From a virus: a stretch of DNA of 22,877 bases. The stretch spans positions 1 to 22,877 of IMG/VR virus record IMGVR_UViG_3300009526_000066. The stretch is one strand, 5' to 3'. The notes below the pieces were generated by a model. The model saw nothing but the letters and a program-made list of their open reading frames with translations. It did no database searches and was not told the origin of the DNA. Made by a program: the position numbers and the translations under genes. Position 1 is the first letter of the stretch. Every line of letters starts with the position of its first letter. Positions 13,743-22,071 of the stretch are shown here, one piece after another.

Positions 13743-14775
13743 AGATACTAACAATGATTTCCTAAAAGAGATTATTAAAACATCTGGCAACGAATATGCT
13801 AACTTGGCAGATGACGGAATTGATTCTGGTGATGTCGATAATTTTATTGACACAGGGTCTTATATATTAAATGGAATGTTAAGTGGTTCAATTTATGGTG
13901 GACTTCCTCAAAACAAAATTACAGCACTAGCAGGTGAATCTGCTACTGGTAAAACATATTTTCTTATGGGAATAGTTAAACATTTCTTAGACGCAAACCC
14001 AGAAGGTGGTGTTGTGTACTTTGAATCTGAATCAGCAATTACAAAGAAAATGATAACTGATAGAGGTATTGATGCATCAAGATTAGTTGTCTTACCTGTT
14101 GCAACTGTTCAAGAGTTTAGACATCAGGCAATTAAAGTTCTTGATAGATACACACAGCAAGACGTTGATGTAAAACGACCTATGTTTATGTGTCTTGATT
14201 CTTTAGGTATGTTATCAACTACAAAAGAAGTAGAAGATACTGCCGAAGGTAAAGAAACAAGAGATATGACAAGAGCTCAAGTTCTCAAGGCTGCATTTAG
14301 AATATTAACTTTAAAATTAGGAAAAGCAAAAGTTCCAATGGTTGTAACAAATCATACTTATGATGTTGTAGGTTCATATGTACCTATGAAAGAAATGGGT
14401 GGTGGAAGTGGACTAAAATATGCCGCAAGTAGTATTGTGTATCTTAGTAAGAAAAAGGAAAAAGACGGAACGGAAGTTGTTGGTAATATTATCAAAGCAA
14501 AGAATCAAAAGTCTAGATTAACAAAAGAAAATTCTCAATGTGAAGTTAGACTTACTTATTCTAAAGGACTTGATAAGTACTATGGTTTACTTGCACTTGC
14601 AGAAAAACATAATATATTCAAAAAAGTATCTACAAAGTTTGAGTTACCAGATGGCAGTAAAGTTTTCGGTAAGTCAATTAATGACAACCCAGAAAAATAC
14701 TTTACAGATGAAATTATGAAACAACTAGATGAGGCTGCGGCCAAAGAATTTTTATATGGAGATAATAATGAGTGA
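13735..14775 (+). CDS. uvsX: UvsX, RecA-family recombinase
   Basis: The phage strand-exchange protein, which drives recombination-dependent replication and repair. It is 346 aa (T4 UvsX: 391). Walker A is GESATGKT (67-74), followed by [14 protein letters not shown] with the catalytic-glutamate region, and Walker B is [11 protein letters not shown] (150-160). A DNA-binding-loop region ([15 protein letters not shown]) and [13 protein letters not shown] with [12 protein letters not shown] agree with the RecA/UvsX core. GGAGG (13721-13725) is 9 bases from the ATG. The position just before the helicase gene matches other marine T4-like genomes. Confidence 0.96.
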   Translation: MSKDTNNDFLKEIIKTSGNEYANLADDGIDSGDVDNFIDTGSYILNGMLSGSIYGGLPQNKITALAGESATGKTYFLMGIVKHFLDANPEGGVVYFESESAITKKMITDRGIDASRLVVLPVATVQEFRHQAIKVLDRYTQQDVDVKRPMFMCLDSLGMLSTTKEVEDTAEGKETRDMTRAQVLKAAFRILTLKLGKAKVPMVVTNHTYDVVGSYVPMKEMGGGSGLKYAASSIVYLSKKKEKDGTEVVGNIIKAKNQKSRLTKENSQCEVRLTYSKGLDKYYGLLALAEKHNIFKKVSTKFELPDGSKVFGKSINDNPEKYFTDEIMKQLDEAAAKEFLYGDNNE

Positions 14776-15052
14776 ACTTAAAAAAGGTGATTTAGTAACT
14801 GTGTTAACACCACACGGTGAATTTATTGGAAGACTAGAAAAGAATGATGAAACAGGTGTTCATCTCACTAGTCCTAAAATGATGGTAGGCACTGAAAAAG
14901 GAACAATGGGATTTGCAAGAGGAGTTTGTATGACTGCTGAAGAAAATCCTAAGTCAGTTTGTTTTCGTAGTGGTGGAGTAATATTAGTTACACCAAGTAA
15001 CCCAAACATCACAAAAGCATATACGGAAGTTGTAAGTGGATTAGTAACTTAA
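14768..15052 (+). CDS. Small Sm-like beta-barrel protein
   Basis: A 94-aa protein. The N-terminal part, [34 protein letters not shown], reads like an Sm/Lsm (Hfq-type) barrel: a strand with V-x-V, a G-E-F-x-G-x-L strand and a conserved acidic turn, then a further strand. The remainder, ending [17 protein letters not shown], is a probable helix. No function is known to me; similar small genes occur between uvsX and 41 in marine phages. The ATG at 14768 has GGAG (14758-14761) 6 bases upstream and overlaps the uvsX end by 8 bases. Confidence 0.72.
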   Translation: MSELKKGDLVTVLTPHGEFIGRLEKNDETGVHLTSPKMMVGTEKGTMGFARGVCMTAEENPKSVCFRSGGVILVTPSNPNITKAYTEVVSGLVT

Positions 15053-15342
15053 TGGACGAAAAAACTTTTAGTTATATAGAAACTGAAAAGTATAAAGACC
15101 AAACTTGTATTGGAATCAATACAGGTAAATATGCAGGTGTAGTTTACAAGTATGGCAAAGTTACACCTGTTGTTAAAAATGATTCCTTGACAATGGAATT
15201 TGAATATGATATTGTTGAGAATAACGCAATACCGAGAGACCAGTTCAATGATGAATTTTTTAAACTCATTGGCGACATATTAATGGAAGTGATTGATGAA
15301 AAATATAACATTAACGATACTACAAAATCTGATAACGAATGA
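15052..15342 (+). CDS. Conserved small phage protein between uvsX and 41, unknown function
   Basis: A 96-aa acidic soluble protein that I do not recognise. It starts by TAATG-type overlap with the preceding stop and its last 47 bases overlap the helicase gene in another frame. The N-terminal half appears beta-rich (GINTGKYAGVVYKYGKVTPVV), and the C-terminal half includes a helix FFKLIGDILMEVIDE. A promoter-like sequence for the helicase gene lies within it. Confidence 0.65.
   Translation: MDEKTFSYIETEKYKDQTCIGINTGKYAGVVYKYGKVTPVVKNDSLTMEFEYDIVENNAIPRDQFNDEFFKLIGDILMEVIDEKYNINDTTKSDNE
15187..15215 (+). promoter_or_regulatory. Candidate sigma70-type promoter upstream of gene 41
   Basis: TTGACA (15187-15192), a 17-bp spacer and TATTGT (15210-15215, 4 of 6) lie 80 bases before the helicase start, inside the preceding small gene. 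The spacing is ideal, but the -10 is imperfect and near-consensus sites arise by chance in DNA this AT-rich. Confidence 0.3.
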
Positions 15343-16681
15343 GGATTATGCTAGAAAAGTTTTACCATTTATAAAAAAAGATTATTTTCAAGATAAAAAT
15401 GAAAAAATAGTTTTTGAAGAAATTGTATCCTTTGCTACAAAATATTCTAAGTTTCCTACTAAGACTTCTTTAGAAGTTGAACTGAATAATCGAAAAGATA
15501 TTTCAGAACAACAATATAAAGAGATTACAACTATTGTTGGTGATTTTACTAGCAATGAAGTTGATAACGAATGGTTAATTGATACTACAGAAAAATTCTG
15601 TAAAGACAAAGCAATCTACAATGCAATCGTTGAAGGTATTGGTATCATTGAAGGTCGAGATAAAAATAAGACACCTGATGTACTGCCTAGTTTATTAACA
15701 GATGCACTAGCAGTTTCATTTGACAATAGAGTTGGCCATGATTATATTGAAGACGCTAAGAATCGTTTTGACTATTATCATCGTATAGAAAAAAGAATAC
15801 CTTTTGATTTAGATTACTTTAACAAAATTACAAAAGGTGGACTTCCACAAAAAACATTAAACATTGCACTTGCAGGTACAGGTGTAGGTAAATCTTTGTT
15901 TATGTGTCATATGGCTGCAAACTGTATTAGTCAAGGTCGTAATGTTTTATACATCACCTTAGAAATGGCAGAGGAAAGAATCGCAGAAAGAATAGATGCA
16001 AATCTTATGAATGTCAGTATAGACAATCTTCATGACTTACCTAAAAAGATGTATGAAGATAAGATTGAAGCAATTACTAATAAGAATGTTGGTCAACTTA
16101 TCATTAAAGAATATCCAACTGCATCGGCACATACAAATCACTTTCGTGCATTAATACAAGAACTATCAATAAAGAAAAGTTTTAAACCAGACATTATCTT
16201 TGTAGACTATTTAAATATATGTGCTTCAAGTCGTTTTAAAGGTGGCTCAAATGTAAACTCTTACACAATCATTAAAGCAATCGCAGAGGAACTTAGAGGC
16301 CTTGCTGTAGAGTGTAATCTACCTATTGTATCTGCTACACAGACAACTAGAAGTGGTTTTGTGTCAACTGATATTGGACTTGAAGATACATCAGAATCTT
16401 TTGGATTGCCTGCGACAGCAGACTTTATGTTTGCTCTTATCTCGACAGAGGAAATGGATGAGTTAAATCAGATATCTGTAAAACAATTGAAAAACAGATA
16501 TAATGACCCTACTGTAAATAAGAGATTTGTATTAGGAATTGACAGGTCTAAAATGAAACTGTATGACGTAGAACTTAACGCTCAAGATTTATCTGATAGT
16601 GGTCAAGATAATGAAATACCTGTATTTGATAAGTCAAATAGTGGAGGGAAATATGCGAAATTTCAAGGTATCAAAGTTTAA
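15296..16681 (+). CDS. 41: Replicative DNA helicase (gp41), DnaB family
   Basis: The hexameric 5'-3' helicase of the replisome, 461 aa (T4 gp41: 475). It has an N-terminal helical domain (about 1-150), then the RecA-like core opening FDLDYFNKITKGGLPQKTLNIALAGTG, with Walker A GTGVGKS at 194-200, LYITLEMAEERIAERIDANLM (DnaB motif 1a), Walker B DIIFVDYLNI near residue 300, and the arginine-rich FGLPATADFMFALI and RFVLGIDRSKM segments typical of T4 gp41. The ATG at 15296 has GGAAG (15285-15289) 6 bases upstream and lies 47 bases inside the preceding gene, an unusually deep overlap. Confidence 0.95.
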   Translation: MKNITLTILQNLITNEDYARKVLPFIKKDYFQDKNEKIVFEEIVSFATKYSKFPTKTSLEVELNNRKDISEQQYKEITTIVGDFTSNEVDNEWLIDTTEKFCKDKAIYNAIVEGIGIIEGRDKNKTPDVLPSLLTDALAVSFDNRVGHDYIEDAKNRFDYYHRIEKRIPFDLDYFNKITKGGLPQKTLNIALAGTGVGKSLFMCHMAANCISQGRNVLYITLEMAEERIAERIDANLMNVSIDNLHDLPKKMYEDKIEAITNKNVGQLIIKEYPTASAHTNHFRALIQELSIKKSFKPDIIFVDYLNICASSRFKGGSNVNSYTIIKAIAEELRGLAVECNLPIVSATQTTRSGFVSTDIGLEDTSESFGLPATADFMFALISTEEMDELNQISVKQLKNRYNDPTVNKRFVLGIDRSKMKLYDVELNAQDLSDSGQDNEIPVFDKSNSGGKYAKFQGIKV

Positions 16682-16874
16682 AAAAAGATACTATGTTGGT
16701 GTTGACGATTCTAATTTAAACTATCCTTTTGTTGCAATTGATAAGAAAACAGACAACATTATATGGAATTTTGAGTTTCAAGAGGACGCTGAATTATGGT
16801 GTCATAAACAAAATCACGAACCTACGTTCGGAACTGGCGAAATACCTAAAATGATGCGAATGTATAAAGCATAA
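16653..16874 (+). CDS. Small soluble protein after gp41, unknown function
   Basis: A 73-aa protein. The start at 16653 is set by a strong ribosome site, GGAGG (16643-16647), 5 bases upstream; it overlaps the helicase end by 29 bases. The sequence has a beta-rich first half (KRYYVGVDDSNLNYPFVAIDKKTDNIIWNF) and a short helix with EDAELWCHKQNH. No family is recognised. It closes the early or replication block; a possible late promoter follows. Confidence 0.68.
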   Translation: MRNFKVSKFKKRYYVGVDDSNLNYPFVAIDKKTDNIIWNFEFQEDAELWCHKQNHEPTFGTGEIPKMMRMYKA

Positions 16875-16877
16875 ATA
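16870..16877 (+). promoter_or_regulatory. Candidate late promoter (CATAAATA) before the late block
   Basis: CATAAATA differs in its first base from the T4 late promoter TATAAATA and lies 36 bases before the ATG at 16914. The region 16875-16913 is otherwise AT-rich with TATAATAAATGGGAG, which includes the ribosome site. Placement at the boundary between replication and virion-type genes supports a late promoter, but the first-base mismatch and the overlap with the preceding stop codon weaken it. Confidence 0.35.
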
Positions 16878-16913
16878 CTTTCAAGATTATATTATAATAA
16901 ATGGGAGCTATTG

Positions 16914-18245
16914 ATGTCTATTAGACAATATGTACAACAAGTCAGAAATACAAAACAATCTAAACATATTCTAGAAAAACTAGATATTGTTGAAGAGATT
17001 ATTTCAGAGGAAGTACTTCCTAAAGGAGTATTTGCTGAATTACCTTATGAAAAATCTGAAAAACTAACAACTTCAATAAGAGATGTTTATATTGCTCGTT
17101 CTGGTGATAGAGAAAACGACAGAGACGAGATACTTCGAAACCTTAAACAACAAGGTATCAAATCTGCTTTAGGTACAAGTTCATCATCAGTCGACCCAAT
17201 TGATGGCACAATTGGATTTAGAAAATTCCGTATTTTTGTCAAACCAAAATCAGGTGGTATGCAAGAAACAACTTTAAACTCAAGTATCACAGAGTTATTC
17301 CCATGTATTGCATTTGAAAAGAAATACAAACCTTCCAATCCAACAGACTTTCATAAATTTTTATTAGATGTAGATATTAAATCTTTAAACTGCGTTCATA
17401 CAAAAGATGTTGTGGCTGCACAAGAAACTATAAACAAAGCAGATACATCATCTAAGTTTGATGAAAAAATGAAAAATGCAATTGGAATATTAGGATATTT
17501 AAATCAAGAAAACAAAAACAAAAAAATTAAAGATGTCTATTGGGGTTATAGGTCAAGTTCAAAACCACCCGGGGTGCCAGGCAATCATCCAGGTGACATG
17601 TTTATTGAATATTTTGATAAACAAATGTTAGGTGTCAGTTTAAAAGCAGGTGGAAAGAAAACATCTGAACCACAATTAAATACCTATGTTGGAAGAGTAT
17701 TTGATGTATTTAAAGATAGAACTTATGGAAAATTAATTCAACAAGCACACAAAGAAGTTTACTCAAAGATACCAGGCATATCAGATGCAAAATCTTTTAT
17801 ACGAGATAAAAAAACAAAATTAATATTAAAAGATTTTGATAAAAAAAATAATGAAAAATACGAAGAGTATTATAATCAGTATCTAGAAATTATGAGAAAA
17901 GGATTAGTTAATTTATTTAATAAAAACAAACAAGGTTCGATTAACTATATTAAATCTGAAATTTTAAGAGATGCACCAGATGTTCCTACAATTGTTATTA
18001 AAGCAATTGATAGTAGTTATGAAGAAGTAACTGATAAAGATGCTATAGGTGTGTTCTTACCACAAGTTAAATTTATTAAAGCATATGCTGGAAAGTCAAA
18101 ACAAAATTGGTTTATTGAGTTGACATCTGGCCCAGATTCACTTAAAATGAACATGACAGTAAGAACAAATAAATCAGGTCATGCTGGAATGAAAAAGTTA
18201 GGACAGTTTAGTCTTGCAGTTAAATACAACGGATTGGCAAAATGA
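16914..18245 (+). CDS. Large phage protein with possible PD-(D/E)XK-like nuclease core
   Basis: A 443-aa soluble protein of no named family. After an N-terminal helical region it contains TLNSSITELFPCIAF (about 120-134, with E127), GDMFIEY (D228) and MLGVSLKAGG (S242, K244), an E...D...(S)xK arrangement reminiscent of restriction-endonuclease-like folds, where D and the xK strand form the metal site. The usual acidic residue two before the lysine is Ser here, so catalysis is uncertain. SEPQLNTYVGRVFDVF follows. The C-terminal third includes a lysine-rich helical stretch (305-350) and a beta-rich end (KMNMTVRTNKSGHAG). It starts the presumed late block, and its stop overlaps the next gene by 4 bases. 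The nuclease idea rests on motif appearance only. Confidence 0.75.
   Translation: MSIRQYVQQVRNTKQSKHILEKLDIVEEIISEEVLPKGVFAELPYEKSEKLTTSIRDVYIARSGDRENDRDEILRNLKQQGIKSALGTSSSSVDPIDGTIGFRKFRIFVKPKSGGMQETTLNSSITELFPCIAFEKKYKPSNPTDFHKFLLDVDIKSLNCVHTKDVVAAQETINKADTSSKFDEKMKNAIGILGYLNQENKNKKIKDVYWGYRSSSKPPGVPGNHPGDMFIEYFDKQMLGVSLKAGGKKTSEPQLNTYVGRVFDVFKDRTYGKLIQQAHKEVYSKIPGISDAKSFIRDKKTKLILKDFDKKNNEKYEEYYNQYLEIMRKGLVNLFNKNKQGSINYIKSEILRDAPDVPTIVIKAIDSSYEEVTDKDAIGVFLPQVKFIKAYAGKSKQNWFIELTSGPDSLKMNMTVRTNKSGHAGMKKLGQFSLAVKYNGLAK
18120..18148 (+). promoter_or_regulatory. Candidate sigma70-type promoter before the KxDG protein gene
   Basis: TTGACA (18120-18125), a 17-bp spacer and TAAAAT (18143-18148, 5 of 6): 11 of 12 consensus bases, located 93 bases before the ATG at 18242 and inside the upstream gene. 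Other near-consensus pairs occur mid-gene in this window (for example at 5439), so chance is not excluded. Confidence 0.35.
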
Positions 18246-19483
18246 TGAAGTTTACAGATTTACAAGAAAACAAAGCAGGTAAGAATCTTCACCTAGAACA
18301 TTTAGAAGATGAGATTATTAACTTTGGTGTTGATGGTGGAAGAGCTGCAATTAATTTCTTGCGTTCATTAAGAGATATGTTGGCAGGTAATAGTCGTTCA
18401 TCTGTTAATATGACTGTTAAGTGGGATGGTGCTCCAGCTATCTTTGCAGGTATTGACCCAGAGGATGATAAGTTTTTTGTTGCAAAGAAATCAGTTTTCA
18501 ATGTTAATCCAAAATTATATAAAACAAATGAAGAGATAGATGCCGATTTATCTGGCGAATTAAATGCAAAGTTTAAAGTTGCATTAAAAGAATTTTCAAA
18601 ACTTGGTATTGAGAATGTACTTCAGGGTGACCTTATGTTTACAGATGATTTAGAAACAGATACAATCGATGGTGAAAAGTTTATTACATTTCAACCCAAT
18701 ACAATTGTTTATGCTGTACCTGTCGATTCTGATTTTGCAAAGACTATAAAAAAAGCAAAAGTTGGTATTGTCTGGCATACAACATACACAGGAAAAACTT
18801 TACAGGGTATGAAAGCTTCCTTTGGTGCTGACATTAGTAAGTTGACTAAAGTATCAAGCGTTTGGCAAGATGATGCGACATACAAAGATGTATCAGGTGA
18901 GGCAACAATGAATTCCAAAGAAACAGATGCCGTTACATCTTCACTATCATTAGTTGGAAAGACATTTCAAAAGATTAATGCCACTATGTTGAAGAAGTTT
19001 CTTAAATTACAAGAATCTATGACAGGTCAAATTGCAGGTGCATCATGGAAAACATATACAAATAGCAAAGTTCGTAGAGGACAAAAGATAACAAATCCTA
19101 ATAAACACGCATCAGAATATGTTGGGTGGGTAGAAGATTCTATACAAAAACAGATAGATAAAGTCAAATCAGCTGCAGGTAAGAAGAAATATGAGAATAT
19201 TCAGAAACAATATAGTATTGAAATGAAAAAACACGTTAAAAATCTAGTTGAACTGGTAAAGTATCAAAACTTCTTAATTGATGCAAAGATGCAAATCGTC
19301 AGGAAACTAAATAGTGTTAAACAATTAACAGATACGTTTATTCGAACAAATAATGGTTATAAAGTGGTAAACCCAGAGGGTTATGTTGCAATAGATAGAG
19401 TATCTGGTAATGCTGTAAAACTAGTTGATAGAATGGAATTTTCTTTCAATAACTTCACAGCAGTAAAGTCATGGGATAGATGA
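18242..19483 (+). CDS. Phage protein with ligase-like KxDG motif (DUF6267-like)
   Basis: A 413-aa protein of a family widespread in marine T4-like phages that I associate with DUF6267. It opens with LHLEHLEDEIINFGVDGG, then VKWDGAPAIFAG (59-70), where K60-W-D-G has the form of nucleotidyltransferase motif I (KxDG) of DNA/RNA ligases and capping enzymes. The lysine of that motif is adenylated in true ligases. VLQGDLMF (126-133) could be motif III and KVGIVWHTTYTG (173-184) motif IV, with plausible spacings. The C-terminal 180 residues are helical and lysine-rich. I infer a covalent nucleotidyltransferase or a decayed relative; no substrate can be named. It overlaps the preceding stop by 4 bases and the next start by 4 bases. 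Confidence 0.8.
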   Translation: MMKFTDLQENKAGKNLHLEHLEDEIINFGVDGGRAAINFLRSLRDMLAGNSRSSVNMTVKWDGAPAIFAGIDPEDDKFFVAKKSVFNVNPKLYKTNEEIDADLSGELNAKFKVALKEFSKLGIENVLQGDLMFTDDLETDTIDGEKFITFQPNTIVYAVPVDSDFAKTIKKAKVGIVWHTTYTGKTLQGMKASFGADISKLTKVSSVWQDDATYKDVSGEATMNSKETDAVTSSLSLVGKTFQKINATMLKKFLKLQESMTGQIAGASWKTYTNSKVRRGQKITNPNKHASEYVGWVEDSIQKQIDKVKSAAGKKKYENIQKQYSIEMKKHVKNLVELVKYQNFLIDAKMQIVRKLNSVKQLTDTFIRTNNGYKVVNPEGYVAIDRVSGNAVKLVDRMEFSFNNFTAVKSWDR

Positions 19484-19863
19484 AAACATTTAAAGACTTA
19501 GTTTCGACAATCAAAGAACTACGAGTTATATCAGTCGCACAAAGAAGAAAGATTGGTAGAAGAATGGCTCGTCTAGCCAAAACATCAGCATTTAAAGCCA
19601 AAAAAGAAAGAGCAATGAAAAAGATTGCTTCGCCTATGAAACAACGTATCAAGGCAAATAAGATGGCAAAGAAAATTATCATTAACAAATTTTATAAGAA
19701 CTATGACAATATGTCACCTATGCAACGAATGAAAGTTGACCAATTGATTAAAGCAAAATATGGAGCTACGATTGATAAGATTGCAAAGAGAAGTTTAATC
19801 AAAGTTAAAAAGGGCGAGATAGAAAAGGTTAAAAAGGCAAGGATGGCGAATAAAGATGATTAA
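19480..19863 (+). CDS. Highly basic small protein, probably DNA-binding or virion core
   Basis: A 127-aa protein, unusually rich in Lys, Arg and Met (for example RRKIGRRMARLAKTSAFKAKK and MKKIASPMKQRIKANKMAKK), with few acidic residues apart from the C-terminus. It resembles short basic proteins of marine T4-like phages encoded among virion genes, with an N-terminal FKDL-type helix followed by R/K-rich helices and a closing helix DKIAKRSLIKVKKGEIEKV. The expected role is binding to DNA or acidic core proteins inside the head; this is inferred from composition. It overlaps the genes on both sides. Confidence 0.75.
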   Translation: MKTFKDLVSTIKELRVISVAQRRKIGRRMARLAKTSAFKAKKERAMKKIASPMKQRIKANKMAKKIIINKFYKNYDNMSPMQRMKVDQLIKAKYGATIDKIAKRSLIKVKKGEIEKVKKARMANKDD

Positions 19864-21736
19864 AAAATTTAACGTATTTGAAGCACCAGGTAAGAGTGTT
19901 GTATTTGCATTTGGTAGATTTAATCCACCAACAACTGGTCATGAAAAATTAATAGACAAAACAAAACAAGTTGCAGGTTCTAATGATTATAGAATCTATC
20001 CGAGTTTTTCACAGAATCCAAACAAAGACCCTTTACCTCATGCATTAAAAATAGCATATATGAGAAAGATGTTTCCAAAACATAAAAAAAATATTATTGC
20101 TGACAAAAAGGCAATTACTGCTATTAATATTGCAGTTAAGTTATATGACCAAGGGTACACAGATTTAAAAATGGTTGCAGGTTCTGATAGAGTAAAAGAG
20201 TTTGAAACGTTACTAAAAAAATACAATGGAGTTAATGGTAAGAGACACGGTTATTATAAATTTGATAATATAGACGTAGTATCTGCTGGAGAAAGAGACC
20301 CAGACGCTGAAGGTGTTTCTGGTATGTCTGCTTCTAAAATGAGATATCATGCAAACAAAGGTGAGTACGATGATTTTGTTGATGGTCTTCCAACTTCATT
20401 TAAAGACGGAAAAAAATTATTTAGAGATTTAAGAAAATATATGGGAATTAGAGAACAGAAAGATATGGGTAGTATGAATGATTATGAGAGACTAAGAGAC
20501 AATTATCTCACAGGTCAAATTTGGAACATTGGTGATTTAGTCGAAGCAAAAGGAATAGAAGGAAAAATTATTCAAAGAGGAACAAACTATATTACATTTA
20601 ATGACAGAGACGGAAAAGTTCACAAAGCATGGTTGCATGAAGTAAAACAAGATAAAGATGTTAAAGATAAGGCAGGTACACAACCTGCGAAATACTTTGC
20701 AGGTGTTTCTAAAAAAAGTAAAGATGCTAGAGATGCTCACTTTAAAAAAGGTTCAAAAATGGATGATGATAATCCAGCTGCATATGCTCCAGCACCAGGT
20801 GATGCAAAAGGGAAAACTAAACCAAGTAAACATACTAAGAAATATAAACAAATGTTTGGTGAAGATATGCCACAAACTATGGACAAAGACTTACAAGAAA
20901 AAATTGAAGGTTTAGTAAAGAAAGCAGAAAAGTCAGGTATTTCTTACGGAATACTAAAACAAGTTTACAACAGAGGAATGGCTGCATGGAGAACTGGTCA
21001 TAGACCTGGTACTACTCCACAACAATGGGCATTTGCAAGAGTTAATTCTTTTGTAACTAAATCTAAAGGAACATGGGGTGGAGCTGATAAAGATTTAGCT
21101 GCAAAAGCAAGAGGAACAAAAGAGGCTTACGATATAGGTAAACCTTATGCCGACCACACGAAAGAAATAACACCGGGCGAGAATAAAAAAACTACAAAAG
21201 AAGAAATTGAAAAATGGTATAAGAGTGAAACTGTTCAAGAAAAATATGAATTAAAATATGGAAATGAATGGTATATTAAGTTAACGGAAACATATAAAAA
21301 GTTACTTGAAAAAGTTAAACCAGTTGTTCATGAAAACTGTGGCACACCAGATTGTTGTATGCAATGTGATACTGCTGAAACAGTTGTAGTTAAACCTATT
21401 AAAGAGAAAAGAGATTCATTCGGACAATTCATACTTAAAAATGCATGGGGCGAAATAACCGAAGATGCAGAGTATCAAGGAAGAAAAGTTAAACTTAATA
21501 ATCCTACAACAGGTGATAGAAAAAAATATAAAGTTTATGTAAAAAATGACAAAGGTAATGTCGTCAAAGTAGAGTTTGGTGACCCAAATATGTCTATTAA
21601 AAGAGATGACCCAAAAAGAAGAGCCTCATTTAGAGCAAGACATAACTGTGACCAAAAGACTGACAAAACAACAGCAGGTTATTGGTCTTGTAAATTTTGG
21701 AGTACGAAATCCGTAACGGACTTGATGAAGGGATAA
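19856..21736 (+). CDS. Polyvalent virion-type protein with N-terminal nucleotidylyltransferase domain
   Basis: A 626-aa multidomain protein. Residues 13-195 form a cytidylyltransferase/NMNAT-type HIGH domain: FAFGRFNPPTTGHEKLI (17-33) supplies the G-x-F-x-P-x(3)-GH signature, and SGMSASKMR (155-163) the ISSTxxR-type motif. Residues 220-265 read as an SH3/KOW-like barrel (IGDLVEAKGIEGKIIQRG). Then comes a charged linker with AGVSKKSKDARDAHFKKG and APAPGDAKGKTKPSKHTKKY, a DUF5872-like domain (ISYGILKQVYNRGMAAWRTG, 362-381, to about 412), a Cys-rich knot CGTPDCCMQC (495-504), and a C-terminal domain with VYVKNDKGNVVKVEFGDPNM and RARHNCDQKT (560-602). Such domain strings occur in phage polyvalent or injected proteins. 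It is unclear which reaction the nucleotidylyltransferase performs; NAD or CTP-sugar metabolism are the family options. Confidence 0.82.
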   Translation: MIKKFNVFEAPGKSVVFAFGRFNPPTTGHEKLIDKTKQVAGSNDYRIYPSFSQNPNKDPLPHALKIAYMRKMFPKHKKNIIADKKAITAINIAVKLYDQGYTDLKMVAGSDRVKEFETLLKKYNGVNGKRHGYYKFDNIDVVSAGERDPDAEGVSGMSASKMRYHANKGEYDDFVDGLPTSFKDGKKLFRDLRKYMGIREQKDMGSMNDYERLRDNYLTGQIWNIGDLVEAKGIEGKIIQRGTNYITFNDRDGKVHKAWLHEVKQDKDVKDKAGTQPAKYFAGVSKKSKDARDAHFKKGSKMDDDNPAAYAPAPGDAKGKTKPSKHTKKYKQMFGEDMPQTMDKDLQEKIEGLVKKAEKSGISYGILKQVYNRGMAAWRTGHRPGTTPQQWAFARVNSFVTKSKGTWGGADKDLAAKARGTKEAYDIGKPYADHTKEITPGENKKTTKEEIEKWYKSETVQEKYELKYGNEWYIKLTETYKKLLEKVKPVVHENCGTPDCCMQCDTAETVVVKPIKEKRDSFGQFILKNAWGEITEDAEYQGRKVKLNNPTTGDRKKYKVYVKNDKGNVVKVEFGDPNMSIKRDDPKRRASFRARHNCDQKTDKTTAGYWSCKFWSTKSVTDLMKG

Positions 21737-21737
21737 T

Positions 21738-22040
21738 ATGGCTGAAACTTTAACAGATTTTATGTCTCTTGCAACTGATATTAAAATTGGTGAAGACGAC
21801 CAAACTAAAATAGATTTCGAAACAGCAGATGAAATACATTTCTATGCGGCTAATGCCGAACAAGTTTTTGTTTCAGACGGAGTATTTGGCCCACAAACAG
21901 ATAGTGATGTTGAAAGTGGATTTGAATCAGGCGCACAGGATGTATTTGGTGTTTCTATAGGATTTGTATTTGATGCAATGGAGCCAATTGGTGCTAATAC
22001 GGATAATAACCTAGATTTAGGACAGTCAGGTAGTATCTAA
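21738..22040 (+). CDS. Small acidic protein with tail-fibre-like segment
   Basis: A 100-aa acidic protein. The segment IDFETADEIHFYAANAEQVFVSDGVFGPQTDSDV resembles the repeated beta units of marine phage tail fibres and adhesins (a DFETADEI-x-FYA strand, then FGP-x-TDSDV), and the end NNLDLGQSGSI echoes the DLGxSS turn that follows such units. At this size it is either a small virion protein or a stranded fragment of a fibre gene. It begins 1 base after the preceding stop, with AAGGG upstream as ribosome site. Confidence 0.68.
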   Translation: MAETLTDFMSLATDIKIGEDDQTKIDFETADEIHFYAANAEQVFVSDGVFGPQTDSDVESGFESGAQDVFGVSIGFVFDAMEPIGANTDNNLDLGQSGSI

Positions 22041-22045
22041 GAACT

Positions 22046-22053
22046 TATAAATA
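22046..22053 (+). promoter_or_regulatory. T4-type late promoter TATAAATA
   Basis: A perfect match to the T4 late promoter octamer, in a 31-base intergenic gap and 18 bases before the ATG at 22072. In T4 such promoters need the gp55 sigma factor, gp33 and the DNA-loaded clamp gp45, which this phage encodes at 1670. It implies that the following gene is a late, probably virion, gene. Confidence 0.72.
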
Positions 22054-22071
22054 GGTATATGGGGAAAAAAT

